A program made the translations under genes and the position numbers. The notes beneath the pieces are model-generated. The model saw nothing but the letters and a program-made list of their open reading frames with translations, searched no databases and was not told the DNA's origin. From Curtobacterium sp. MCLR17_032 (GTDB taxonomy: Bacteria; Actinomycetota; Actinomycetes; Actinomycetales; Microbacteriaceae): a stretch of DNA of 64,000 bases. The DNA is taken from positions 1,674,001 to 1,738,000 of the forward strand of contig NZ_CP126268.1 in assembly GCF_003234795.2 (NCBI RefSeq), given 5' to 3'. Of the stretch, positions 52,699 through 61,213 are shown in pieces; positions within the stretch are counted from its first letter, which is position 1, and each line of letters starts with the position of its first letter.

Positions 52699-54038
52699 CC
52701 GCCGCGACCCTGCTGCGTCCGCGCGGCCTCGACGACGCACTCCACGCCGCCCGGCCGCAGCGCGTCGGCACCGTGACGAGCGCCGTCGGCCTCGGGCTCA
52801 CCATCGCCGGACTCGACGCGCACGTCGGCGAGGTCATCACCGTCGGCGCCGAGGGTGCTCCGCAGACCGCCGTCGAGGTCGTCGCCACCGACGCCACCGG
52901 CGTCCGCTGCATGCCCCTCGGCCGACTCACCGGCATCACCGCCGGTACCCCGGCCCGCTCGACCGGCCGCCCCGTGCTCGTGCCGACCGGTAGCGGGCTG
53001 TTCGGGCGGGTGCTCGACGGACTCGGGCGGCCGATCGACGACCGTGGCCCGCTCGACGCGGATGCCTGGGTGCCGCTCGACCACGACACCCCGAACGCGA
53101 TGGCCCGCACCCGGATCGACACCCCGATGCAGCTCGGCGTCCGGGTGCTCGACACCCTGACCACCGTCGGCCGCGGGCAGCGCATGGGTCTGTTCGCGGG
53201 GTCCGGCGTCGGCAAGTCCTCGCTGCTGTCGATGATCGCGCGGGGGAGCGACGCCGCCGTGAACGTGATCGCCCTGGTCGGCGAACGCGGCCGCGAGGTC
53301 CGGGAGTTCCTGGAGGACGACCTGGGCCCTGCGGGCCTCGCCCGCTCGATCGTGGTCGTGTCGACGTCCGACGAGCCCGCGCTGATGCGCCTCCGTGCCG
53401 CCTTCGTCGCGACCCGCATCGCGGAGTCCTTCCGCGACGCCGGGCAGGACGTCGTGCTCATGATGGACTCGCTCACCCGCGTCGCGATGGCCCAGCGTGA
53501 GATCGGTCTGTCCGTCGGCGAACCGCCGGCCACCCGGGGCTACCCGCCCTCGACGTTCTCGGTGCTCGCCGGACTGCTCGAGCGGGCCGGCACCGACCGG
53601 GTCGGCAGCGTCACCGGGATCTACACGGTCCTGGTGGACGGCGACGACCACAACGAGCCGATCGCCGACGCCGCGCGCAGCATCCTCGACGGGCACGTGG
53701 TGCTCGACCGGAAGCTCGCCGTCACCGGACACTTCCCGTCCGTCGACGCCCTCGGGTCGATCTCCCGCGTCGCCTCGAAGGTCACGACCCCCGAGCAGCG
53801 TGCGACCGCGACCGCGCTCCGGAAGGTCATGGCCGCACGCCGCGCCGCGCAGGACCTGCTCGACGTCGGCGCGTACCAGCGCGGCACGAACCCGCTCGTC
53901 GACGCGGCCGTGGACCACCAGGACGCCATCGACGGCTTCCTCCGGCAGGGCATGGCCGAGCAGGTCACCGCCGCCGGGTCGTGGGAGCGCCTGGCCGGGC
54001 TCGTCCGCACCCTCGGCGTCGGCGGAGGGGTGCTCTGA
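52695..54038 (+). CDS. fliI: Flagellum-specific ATP synthase FliI
   Basis: A 447-residue export ATPase, homologous to F1 beta. Walker A GLFAGSGVGKSSLLSM, then IALVGERGREVREFLEDDLG, Walker B DVVLMMDSLTRVAMAQREIG, and GYPPSTFSVLAGLLERAG. The GTG overlaps the fliH stop (GTGA). It drives export of rod, hook and filament proteins. Confidence 0.96.
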   Translation: MTAATLLRPRGLDDALHAARPQRVGTVTSAVGLGLTIAGLDAHVGEVITVGAEGAPQTAVEVVATDATGVRCMPLGRLTGITAGTPARSTGRPVLVPTGSGLFGRVLDGLGRPIDDRGPLDADAWVPLDHDTPNAMARTRIDTPMQLGVRVLDTLTTVGRGQRMGLFAGSGVGKSSLLSMIARGSDAAVNVIALVGERGREVREFLEDDLGPAGLARSIVVVSTSDEPALMRLRAAFVATRIAESFRDAGQDVVLMMDSLTRVAMAQREIGLSVGEPPATRGYPPSTFSVLAGLLERAGTDRVGSVTGIYTVLVDGDDHNEPIADAARSILDGHVVLDRKLAVTGHFPSVDALGSISRVASKVTTPEQRATATALRKVMAARRAAQDLLDVGAYQRGTNPLVDAAVDHQDAIDGFLRQGMAEQVTAAGSWERLAGLVRTLGVGGGVL

Positions 54039-54463
54039 TGGCCCGCCGTTTCCCGCTCGCCGGACTCCTGCGCCTGCGGCACGCCGAACAGGACCGTGCC
54101 GCCGCGACCCTCGCCGACGCCAACGGCCGGGTCCGCGACGCCGCCGACGCCCGGATGGCCGCACGCCGCACCCTGGACGACGAACCGTCGACGATCAGCG
54201 ACGCGGCGACGCTCAGCGCCGTCGCCTCGGCCCGTGCGGCGACCCGGGGGATGCTCGAGGAACTCGACGCCGTCGTCCGCTCCCGCCGCGCCGACGCCGA
54301 CCGGGCGCAGCAGACCTACAACGCCGCACGCCGTTCGGCACTCGGGCTGGAGAAGCTCGAGGGCCAGCACACCACCCGGGTCACCGCCGAGGACCTGCGC
54401 ACCGAACAGAACGCACTCGACGAGATCGCGGCCCGTCGCCGCACCGAGGGGGGACACCGATGA
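54038..54463 (+). CDS. fliJ: Flagellar export protein FliJ-like
   Basis: A 141-residue coiled-coil protein, all helix and rich in Ala, Arg and Glu: LAGLLRLRHAEQDRAAATLA, MLEELDAVVRSRRADADRAQ. In the fliJ slot right after fliI, starting in a TGATG overlap. FliJ forms the central stalk of the FliI ring. The family is poorly conserved, so position carries much of the call. Confidence 0.8.
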   Translation: MARRFPLAGLLRLRHAEQDRAAATLADANGRVRDAADARMAARRTLDDEPSTISDAATLSAVASARAATRGMLEELDAVVRSRRADADRAQQTYNAARRSALGLEKLEGQHTTRVTAEDLRTEQNALDEIAARRRTEGGHR

Positions 54464-55236
54464 GCATCGACGCCGTGCTGTCGCGGATCAGCGAGATCCG
54501 CAGCCAGATCGAGACGCTGCAGAGCGGCACCGCGGGGACCGCCGCGGGGTCCGCCGCCGCGTCGTCCGCGGCCGCCTCCACCTTCGCGGACGCCCTCGCG
54601 ACCCAGAGCGGAGCCGGAGCGGGTTCCGGGCTCGGGACGGCCGCCGGTTCCGCCGCCACGGCCGCTGGGACCACGGGAGCCGGAGCGGCGTCCACCGCCG
54701 CACCCGCCACCTCCGTCGACGCCGGCCGCGGCACCCTGGCGACCGGCAGCGGAGCCACGGGGGACGCCGTCGTCGCCGCGGCGAAGAAGTACCTGGGCGT
54801 GCCGTACGTGTTCGGCGGCGAGACCCGCGCCGGCATGGACTGCTCGGGCCTGGTGCAGACGGTGTTCAAGGACCTGGGCGTCACGATGCCCCGGGTCGTG
54901 CCGGACCAGGCCGACATGGGCGTCGCGGTGCCGTCCCTGGCACAGGCGCAGCCCGGCGACCTCATCATCCCCAAGGGCGAGGGGCACATCGTCATCTACG
55001 TCGGCGACGGCAAGGTCCTGCACGCCCCGCGCCCCGGCAAGGACGTCCGGATCGTCGACAACTGGTACAAGGACTCCGACATCGCCACGATCCGTCGCAT
55101 CGTGCCGTCCGGCCAGGAGGCTGCGGCCACCTCCGCCGCGCAGGTCGCCCGCTCGGTCGGTGCGCCGAGCGCCACGAACGCCACCGACATGCAGATGGCT
55201 GCGCTGCAGTCGCTGTTCGCCGGGAGCGCCGCATGA
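54460..55236 (+). CDS. NlpC/P60 peptidoglycan hydrolase in the flagellar operon
   Basis: A 258-residue protein. The N-terminal helix IDAVLSRISEIRSQIETLQS is followed by about 80 low-complexity Ala/Gly/Thr residues. The NlpC/P60 domain covers about residues 103-210: AAKKYLGVPYVFGGETRAGM, catalytic Cys in MDCSGLVQTVF, catalytic His in GEGHIVIYVGD. Members cleave peptide bonds in peptidoglycan. There is no signal peptide, so export is probably by the flagellar system itself; it would open the wall for the rod as FlgJ does elsewhere. The ATG overlaps fliJ and the stop overlaps fliK. Confidence 0.85.
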   Translation: MSIDAVLSRISEIRSQIETLQSGTAGTAAGSAAASSAAASTFADALATQSGAGAGSGLGTAAGSAATAAGTTGAGAASTAAPATSVDAGRGTLATGSGATGDAVVAAAKKYLGVPYVFGGETRAGMDCSGLVQTVFKDLGVTMPRVVPDQADMGVAVPSLAQAQPGDLIIPKGEGHIVIYVGDGKVLHAPRPGKDVRIVDNWYKDSDIATIRRIVPSGQEAAATSAAQVARSVGAPSATNATDMQMAALQSLFAGSAA

Positions 55237-56774
55237 ACGCGCTCCTGACGGGTGCGCCGCTGGCACCGGTGCCGGCCGTGATGCGGCCGCGCGGGGCGGG
55301 GGAGCGTTCCGGCGCTGCCGAGGCCCGGTCCGGCGCCGAGTTCGGGGCCGCGCTGTCCGCGGTGTCTGCACTGTCCGCGGTGTCCGGTGCGGGGCAGCGC
55401 GACCGGGGACGACCGGAGCCGACCAGGGACGACGGCACCCCGTCTGCGACGACCGTGAGCCCGACGGGCAGCGCGTCCGGACTCGTCGCGCCGACGACCG
55501 GGACCCCGGGCGCCGTCACGAGCGATGCCGCCACGAACGACGACGCCGTCACGAGCGACGCCGCCATGACGGAGCCCGTCGCTCAGTCGGTCGCGAACGT
55601 GCTCACGCCGGGCGTCGCCGCCGCACTGGCCGGCACGGGCACGGGCACCGTTCAGGGTGTCGTCGAACAAGACCTGGCAGTGGGGACGGTCGCCACGCCC
55701 GCGACCGCCGCTCCGACCGGTGACGATGCGACCGCGGAGACGCCGGACCCCACCGCTGACGCAGCGACCGGCACGCCGACACCGGCCCTGCCGAACGCGG
55801 CACTGTCGAACGCGGCACTGCTGAACACGGTGTCGCTCGTCGCTGCCGCGATGAGCACGGCTCCGGCGGCCCCGACCGCGTCGTCGTCCGCGACGGCTTC
55901 CGCCGCCTCGTCCACCGCTCCGGCGGCCGGCGTCGTCGGGACTCCGGCCACGGCACCGACCGGGGCCGCCCTCGCGTCCGCTGCCACCGCCGCAGCCCAG
56001 CCCACCGCTCCCGCCGGACAACCGACCGCCGCAGCCGCAGCAGCAGCGGCCCTGACCGTGACCGCGGCCGACCAGCACCCCGCGGTCCGGCACACAACTG
56101 CCGCGCTCCCTGGCACGCAGGCCGCCTCCGCCGCTGCGCCCGCGACGGCCACCACCCCGGCCGGCCACGTCGCCACCGCAGCCGGCGCGGACCAGGGTGG
56201 GACGAGCCTCCCGGCCGGTCCCGGCACCGTCGACGCGCCCGTCGACGCGCCCGTCGTCCTGGCCGTCCCCGCGACCGCGGCGCCCGTCAGCAGCACGCCC
56301 ACCGCAGCCCCGTCGGCCCCGACGTTGCCCGCCGCACCGCAGCCGGTCGCCCAGCAGCTCGCACGCCCGCTGTTCACCCTCGCGCACGCCGGACCCGGCG
56401 AGCACGTCCTGACCGTGCAGCTGACGCCGGAGGCGCTCGGCCCCGTCACCGTCCGCGCCCACGTCACCGGGCACGGCATGCACGTCGAGCTGTTCGCGGC
56501 CTCCGACGCCGGGCGCGACGCGGTGCGGCAGATCCTGCCCGACCTCCGCCGCGACTCCGGCGGCAGCACCACGCTCGACCTGTCGGCGCAGAACCACCCG
56601 GCCGACGCCGGCGCCGACGGTCGGGACCGGGCAGCAGCCGACACCGCCGGGCGCGACGGGACCGGTCGGGAGACCGACCACCCCGCCAGCCGGGAGGCCC
56701 GCACCGGCCCCGCCACGTCCCTCCCGTCCGCCCCGACCACCGTCCGCACCGCGGGACTCGACGTCCTCGCCTGA
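55233..56774 (+). CDS. fliK: Flagellar hook-length control protein FliK
   Basis: A 513-residue secreted ruler protein. About 350 residues are low-complexity Ala/Thr/Pro/Gly, normal for FliK but long. The C-terminal Flg_hook domain is clear: GEHVLTVQLTPEALGPVTVR and VELFAASDAGRDAVRQILPD. It switches export from hook to filament subunits. It overlaps the NlpC/P60 stop (ATGA). Confidence 0.87.
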   Translation: MNALLTGAPLAPVPAVMRPRGAGERSGAAEARSGAEFGAALSAVSALSAVSGAGQRDRGRPEPTRDDGTPSATTVSPTGSASGLVAPTTGTPGAVTSDAATNDDAVTSDAAMTEPVAQSVANVLTPGVAAALAGTGTGTVQGVVEQDLAVGTVATPATAAPTGDDATAETPDPTADAATGTPTPALPNAALSNAALLNTVSLVAAAMSTAPAAPTASSSATASAASSTAPAAGVVGTPATAPTGAALASAATAAAQPTAPAGQPTAAAAAAAALTVTAADQHPAVRHTTAALPGTQAASAAAPATATTPAGHVATAAGADQGGTSLPAGPGTVDAPVDAPVVLAVPATAAPVSSTPTAAPSAPTLPAAPQPVAQQLARPLFTLAHAGPGEHVLTVQLTPEALGPVTVRAHVTGHGMHVELFAASDAGRDAVRQILPDLRRDSGGSTTLDLSAQNHPADAGADGRDRAAADTAGRDGTGRETDHPASREARTGPATSLPSAPTTVRTAGLDVLA

Positions 56775-56802
56775 CCGGCCACCACGACAAGGAACGAGAA
56801 CC

Positions 56803-57243
56803 ATGCCACTCGACGGGATCACCGGCTCCGTGGACACCGCCACGGCCGCCGCCGCAGTCGCCGCCAACCCGACCTCGTCGCGGTCGCAGACGATGGACTC
56901 CGAGGTCTTCATGAAGCTCCTCGTGACGCAGCTCCGCAACCAGGACCCGTCGTCGCCGATGGACACGAACCAGATGATCAGCCAGCAGACGCAGCTCGCG
57001 ATGATGGAACAGGTCACCAACCAGACCACGACGGCCAACGAGGACTTCTCGCTGCAGATGCGGATGGCCGCCGCGAACCTCGTCGGGAAGCAGGTCAGCT
57101 ACACCGACGCCGCCTCCGGCGCGGCCGTGACGGGGACCGCCACCGCGGTGTCCTACGCCAAGAGCGTGCCGACCGTGACCGTGAACGGGAAGGAGGTCGA
57201 TCTCGACGTGATCTCCGGTATCACCACCGCCTCCGGTTCCTGA
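56803..57243 (+). CDS. flgD: Flagellar hook-capping protein FlgD
   Basis: A 146-residue hook scaffold. Core signature FMKLLVTQLRNQDPSSPMDT with NQMISQQTQLAMMEQV. The C-terminal part is short (no long FlgD Ig/tudor extension), ASGAAVTGTATAVSY and VTVNGKEVDLDVISGI. ATG 56803 has AAGGAAC upstream. Confidence 0.91.
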   Translation: MPLDGITGSVDTATAAAAVAANPTSSRSQTMDSEVFMKLLVTQLRNQDPSSPMDTNQMISQQTQLAMMEQVTNQTTTANEDFSLQMRMAAANLVGKQVSYTDAASGAAVTGTATAVSYAKSVPTVTVNGKEVDLDVISGITTASGS

Positions 57244-57288
57244 CCCCACCCTCTTCCCACACACTGCTCGTCCACGAAGGGACGCACC

Positions 57289-58464
57289 ATGCTCCGCTCG
57301 CTCTACTCCGGCATCTCCGGCCTCCGCTCCCACCAGGAGATGCTCGACGTCACCGGCAACAACATCGCCAACGTCAACACCGTCGGCTTCAAGTCGTCGA
57401 CCACCGTCTTCCAGGACACCCTGTCGCAGATGACCCAGGGTGCCGGTGGTCCCCAGACCGGCATCGGCGGCACGAACCCGGCGCAGATCGGCCTCGGCGT
57501 GCAGGTCGCCGGCGTCTCGACCAACTTCGCCCAGGGTTCCGCGCAGGCCACCGGCAAGGCGACCGACCTGATGATCTCCGGCGACGGCTTCTTCGTCACC
57601 CGCCTGGGCAACGACACCGTCTACAGCCGCGCCGGTGCGTTCGACTTCGACGCCGACGGCCGCCTGGTCAGCTCCGACGGCAAGATCGTCCAGGGCTACT
57701 CGGCCACGGACGGCGTCGTCAACGACGGCGGCCAGATGAGTGACATCACCCTGCCGCTGCAGGCCGCCGCCCCCGCCACCGCGACCAGCACCGCGGGCGT
57801 CACCGGCAACCTGCCCTCCGACACGAAGACCGGCGAGGTGCTCAACCGCGACGCCACCGTCTACGACCAGTACGGCACCAAGCACACCCTGTCGCTCGCC
57901 TACACGAAGACCGCCACCGGGTGGACCGTCGCCGCCTCGAACGGGCAGGGCGCCTCGGCCACCGGCACCGTCGCGTTCGGCGCCGACGGCAAGATCACGC
58001 GCGGTGCGACCCTGCAGGTCGGTGGCGTCGCGGTCGACATGACCCAGCTGACCGGGTTCGCCGCGCTGAACACCGCGGCGATCTCGTCGCAGAACGGGCA
58101 CGAGGCCGGGTCACTGAAGAGCTACTCGATCTCGAAGGACGGCACCGTGATGGGCACGTTCTCGAACGGCGCCTCGCTGGCCGTCGGCCGGATCGCCCTC
58201 GCGACCTTCGCCAACCCGGCGGGCCTGGAGAAGACCGGCGCGTCGGGCTACCGCGCGACCGCGAACTCCGGTGCCGCCACGGTCGGCGTCCCGGGATCCG
58301 CGGGCGTCGGCTCGCTGGCCGCCGGAACGCTCGAGATGTCGAACGTCGACCTGTCGCAGGAGTTCACCAACCTGATCGTCGCGCAGCGCGGCTTCCAGGC
58401 GAACGCCCGCATCATCACCACCTCGGACGAGGTGCTGCAGGAGCTGACGAACCTCAAGCGCTGA
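57289..58464 (+). CDS. flgE: Flagellar hook protein FlgE
   Basis: A 391-residue hook subunit. N-terminal LRSLYSGISGLRSHQEMLDV and TGNNIANVNTVGFKSS, middle ISGDGFFVTRLGNDTVYSRA, and C-terminal EMSNVDLSQEFTNLIVAQRG with ARIITTSDEVLQELTNLKR. Last flagellar gene in the window; a strong hairpin follows at once. Confidence 0.95.
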   Translation: MLRSLYSGISGLRSHQEMLDVTGNNIANVNTVGFKSSTTVFQDTLSQMTQGAGGPQTGIGGTNPAQIGLGVQVAGVSTNFAQGSAQATGKATDLMISGDGFFVTRLGNDTVYSRAGAFDFDADGRLVSSDGKIVQGYSATDGVVNDGGQMSDITLPLQAAAPATATSTAGVTGNLPSDTKTGEVLNRDATVYDQYGTKHTLSLAYTKTATGWTVAASNGQGASATGTVAFGADGKITRGATLQVGGVAVDMTQLTGFAALNTAAISSQNGHEAGSLKSYSISKDGTVMGTFSNGASLAVGRIALATFANPAGLEKTGASGYRATANSGAATVGVPGSAGVGSLAAGTLEMSNVDLSQEFTNLIVAQRGFQANARIITTSDEVLQELTNLKR

Positions 58465-58472
58465 TGAACGAC

Positions 58473-58520
58473 GAGGACCCCCGATCCCGACTGCCGCTCG
58501 GCAGGGGAGCGGGGGTCCTC
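58473..58520 (+). terminator. Terminator closing the flagellar operon
   Basis: GAGGACCCCCG (58473-58483) pairs with CGGGGGTCCTC (58510-58520), followed by TTCGT; the loop contains an inner CTGCCG/CGGCAG stem at 58491-58504. Confidence 0.8.
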
Positions 58521-58577
58521 TTCGTGACCGTCCCACACGTGTCAGACGACCGGCGCGCGGTACCCGTTCCCGACCTC

Positions 58578-58583
58578 TAGGCT
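58578..58583 (+). promoter_or_regulatory. -10 element upstream of the lipoprotein gene
   Basis: TAGGCT, 52 nt before the lipoprotein ATG. The same hexamer occurs before the alpha/beta hydrolase at 17779-17784. Confidence 0.4.
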
Positions 58584-58635
58584 CGGTCGAGTACTCGCCG
58601 GTGCACGGGGCGCACGGCGGAACCAGGGGGAACAC

Positions 58636-59274
58636 ATGTCGATCACGTCCAGGATCACCATCGCGGGCGCGACCGCGATCATCGCCGCCGTCGCCATGAC
58701 CGGCTGCGCCGGACCCGGCAGCACCGCGCCGGCGAGCGAGCGGCCGACGTCGAAGGCATCGTCGGCTGCCGCGACGCCGACGCCGACCGCCGAGGCGGCG
58801 ATGCCCACCGATCTGACATTCGAGGACGGTGAGGCGCTCTCCACGACCAAGCTGCCGGCGTTCAGCCTCGAGGTCTCCGCCCTGGCCGACTGGAAGCAGA
58901 CCGGTGAGGACCCCGCCACGGGGACGCGGGAGTACACGAAGTCCGACGGCTCCGTCGCGACGATCACGCAGCAGCGGATCACCGACCTGGACCCGACGAT
59001 CGGCGACCGTGCGGCCACCGAGCAGCTGTTCACCGCCGCCGGGTTGCCCGCCGAGCAGCTCGAGGAGCAGCTCCTGCCGACGATGACCGACGGCACGGCA
59101 CAGTTCCTGTCGATCGCGGGCCACAACTCGGACGGCTCGTGGTCGGCGACCGTCGCGCGTGCGTTCGCGAAGCCCGGTGCCGCGCTCATCGTGAAGGTCA
59201 AGACGTCCTCGCAGGAGTCGCTGCGTCCGGACCTGCACGACATCCTCGTCCACGCGCAGGTCGTCATCGTCTAG
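58636..59274 (+). CDS. Putative lipoprotein
   Basis: A 212-residue secreted lipoprotein. Signal peptide ISGATAIIAAVA-like (ITIAGATAIIAAVAMTGC) with a lipobox MTGC at about residues 21-24, then a Ser/Thr/Ala/Pro-rich linker to about residue 55. The C-terminal domain (FSLEVSALADWKQTGEDP, FLSIAGHNSDGSWSATVARA) has a LpqN-like look: a single-domain fold with Trp and a threonine-rich beta region. Function unknown. ATG 58636 follows AGGGGGAA. Its stop codon overlaps the histidine kinase stop on the other strand. Confidence 0.78.
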   Translation: MSITSRITIAGATAIIAAVAMTGCAGPGSTAPASERPTSKASSAAATPTPTAEAAMPTDLTFEDGEALSTTKLPAFSLEVSALADWKQTGEDPATGTREYTKSDGSVATITQQRITDLDPTIGDRAATEQLFTAAGLPAEQLEEQLLPTMTDGTAQFLSIAGHNSDGSWSATVARAFAKPGAALIVKVKTSSQESLRPDLHDILVHAQVVIV

Positions 59275-60398
59275 TCGCGGTCGCGGTCGCGCTGCCGGTC
59301 GTCGTCCACGGCCGGGAAGGCCACGACGGCCAGCAGGCCGCCGTCGCTCCGTGGCGTGAGGTCCAGGGTCGCGCCGTGTGCGGTCGCGACCTTCTGGACG
59401 AGCGCGAGTCCGAGTCCGAAGCCGCTGCCCTCGCTGCGGGTGCGGTCGAGTCGACGGAACGGTTCGGTCAGCGTGGCCGCCTCGGCAGCGGTGATCCGTC
59501 GGCCGTCGTTCGCCACGGTCAACCGCACGTCGGGCTGCGCGGTGACGTTGATGTCGATCGTGCCGCCCGGGACGTTGTGCACGACGGCGTTCCGGACGAG
59601 GTTCACGACGAGCTGCCGGACGAGGACCGGTTCACCGGGGACGACCGCGTCGTCGAGGTGCACCGACACACGGAGACGGCGGGCGACGAGCTCGGCGTCC
59701 ACGGTCCGGAGGGCGGACGCCACCTCGTTCCGCAGTGCGATCGGTCGAGCCGTCAGGTCGGAGTCGCCGCGTGCGAGCTCGAGGAGCGCAGCGGTGATCG
59801 AGGTCATCTGGTCGACCGTGGTGTGCAGCCGATCGAGGGTCCGGGCGGTCTCGGGCGGGTGGTCCGACCGGAGCGCCACCTGCAGCATCGTCTTCATGCT
59901 CGCCAGCGGGGTGCGGAGTTCATGGGACGCGTTCGCGGTGAACCGGGACCGGCTGGTGAAGGAGGCCTCGAGTCGGTCGAGCATCGCGTTCACCGTGTCG
60001 GCCACGTCCCGGATCTCGTCGTGGGGTCCGTCGACCGCGATGCGCGCGTCGAGGTTCCGGTCGTCGAGTCGTTCGGCGGTGGCGGCGATCTGCCGGAGCG
60101 GCTGCAGCAGTCGGCCGGCGACGAACCAGCTCACGACACCCCCGACGCCGCCGATGACGAGCAGCGCCGGCAGGGAGACGATGAGGAACAGCCGCAACAC
60201 GTCGTCGCGTCCGTTGATCGTGTAGAGGTCGTGGGTCGTGCCGTAGGGGAACGGGCCGGCGGTGAACGCGTACCCGGGCACGATCGCCAGCACCGCGAAC
60301 ACCGTGGCGAGCATCGCCCCGCCGGTGAGCAGGATGAGTGCCGTGTAGGTGAGCGTCAGACGGAGCCGGATCGTCAGCCGTCGAGGCTGCTCGGTCAC
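59271..60398 (-). CDS. Sensor histidine kinase
   Basis: A 375-residue membrane kinase. Two helices at about residues 14-38 (TYTALILLTGGAMLATVFAV) and 75-98 (FLIVSLPALLVIGGVGGVVS) bracket a short extracytoplasmic loop. HAMP follows (RLLQPLRQIAATAERLDDRN). Then HisKA with the phospho-His in ANASHELRTPLASM, the N box LVRNAVVHNVPGG, and G boxes VANDGRRI and SEGSGFGLGLALV. The C-terminus is an Asp/Arg run. GTG 60398 overlaps the response regulator stop (GTGA). The signal sensed is unknown. Confidence 0.92.
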   Translation of the reverse strand: MTEQPRRLTIRLRLTLTYTALILLTGGAMLATVFAVLAIVPGYAFTAGPFPYGTTHDLYTINGRDDVLRLFLIVSLPALLVIGGVGGVVSWFVAGRLLQPLRQIAATAERLDDRNLDARIAVDGPHDEIRDVADTVNAMLDRLEASFTSRSRFTANASHELRTPLASMKTMLQVALRSDHPPETARTLDRLHTTVDQMTSITAALLELARGDSDLTARPIALRNEVASALRTVDAELVARRLRVSVHLDDAVVPGEPVLVRQLVVNLVRNAVVHNVPGGTIDINVTAQPDVRLTVANDGRRITAAEAATLTEPFRRLDRTRSEGSGFGLGLALVQKVATAHGATLDLTPRSDGGLLAVVAFPAVDDDRQRDRDRD

Positions 60399-61090
60399 GG
60401 TCGCTCCTCGGACACGGACGGAGCTCGGGCGTCGGGTGCGATCGCGTAGCCGACCCCGGGCGTGGTGCGGATCGGGTCCGGGTCGCCGAGCCGTCGCCGG
60501 AGGCCCGAGATCGTGACCCGGATGGCGTTCGTGAACGGGTTCGCGTTCTCGTCCCACGCCTGCTCGAGCAGCTCCTCGGCGCTGACGACCCCACCCTCGG
60601 CACGAAGCAGGACCTCGAGCACGGCGAACTCCTTCCGCGACAAGCGCAGGTACCGGTCGTCGCGGTACGCCTCGCGCCGGAACGGGTCCAGTCGGATCCC
60701 GGCCCGTTCGAGGACCGGTGGCAGGCGTCGTCGGCTGCGTCGGTTCAGGGCACGGAGGCGCGCGACGAGTTCCTCGAGGTCGAACGGTTTGCCGAGGTAG
60801 TCGTCCGCACCGAGCCGGAGGCCGTCGACCCGGTCGCCCAACGTCGTCGCCGCGGTGAGCATGAGGACGTTCGGGCCGTCCTCGGACGCGACGATCCGGG
60901 CGCAGACCTCGTCACCGTGCATGCCGGGCAGGTCCCGGTCCAGGACGACGACGTCGTACCGGTTGACCGCCAGCCGTTCCAAGGCGTCGAGACCGTTCCC
61001 GACGACGTCGGCCGAGACCGCCTCGAGTCGGAGGCCCGCCTGGATGGCGTCCGCGAGGAACGGTTCGTCCTCGACCACGAGTACGCGCAC
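60395..61090 (-). CDS. OmpR-family response regulator
   Basis: A 231-residue DNA-binding regulator. Receiver: acidic pocket VLVVEDEPF, phospho-Asp 51 in VVLDRDLPGMHG, Lys in YLGKPFDLEEL. Winged helix: LRLSRKEFAVLEVLLRAEGG, EELLEQAWDENANPFTNAIR and VTISGLRRRLGDPDPIRTTP. GTG 61090 has GAGGAG upstream. Transcribed first, then the kinase. It is divergent from the acyltransferase across 123 nt, so that gene may be a target. Confidence 0.93.
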   Translation of the reverse strand: MRVLVVEDEPFLADAIQAGLRLEAVSADVVGNGLDALERLAVNRYDVVVLDRDLPGMHGDEVCARIVASEDGPNVLMLTAATTLGDRVDGLRLGADDYLGKPFDLEELVARLRALNRRSRRRLPPVLERAGIRLDPFRREAYRDDRYLRLSRKEFAVLEVLLRAEGGVVSAEELLEQAWDENANPFTNAIRVTISGLRRRLGDPDPIRTTPGVGYAIAPDARAPSVSEERP

Positions 61091-61213
61091 GCTGCTCCTC
61101 ACCCCGCAGCGCAGGGAGCACGACGGCAGGGTCATCAGAACACACCCCGTGTAACGCTGGCGTAAGGAGGAACCCCGACGCTGCCGCAACGGCCCATCTC
61201 GTGTGCTGGGCGC

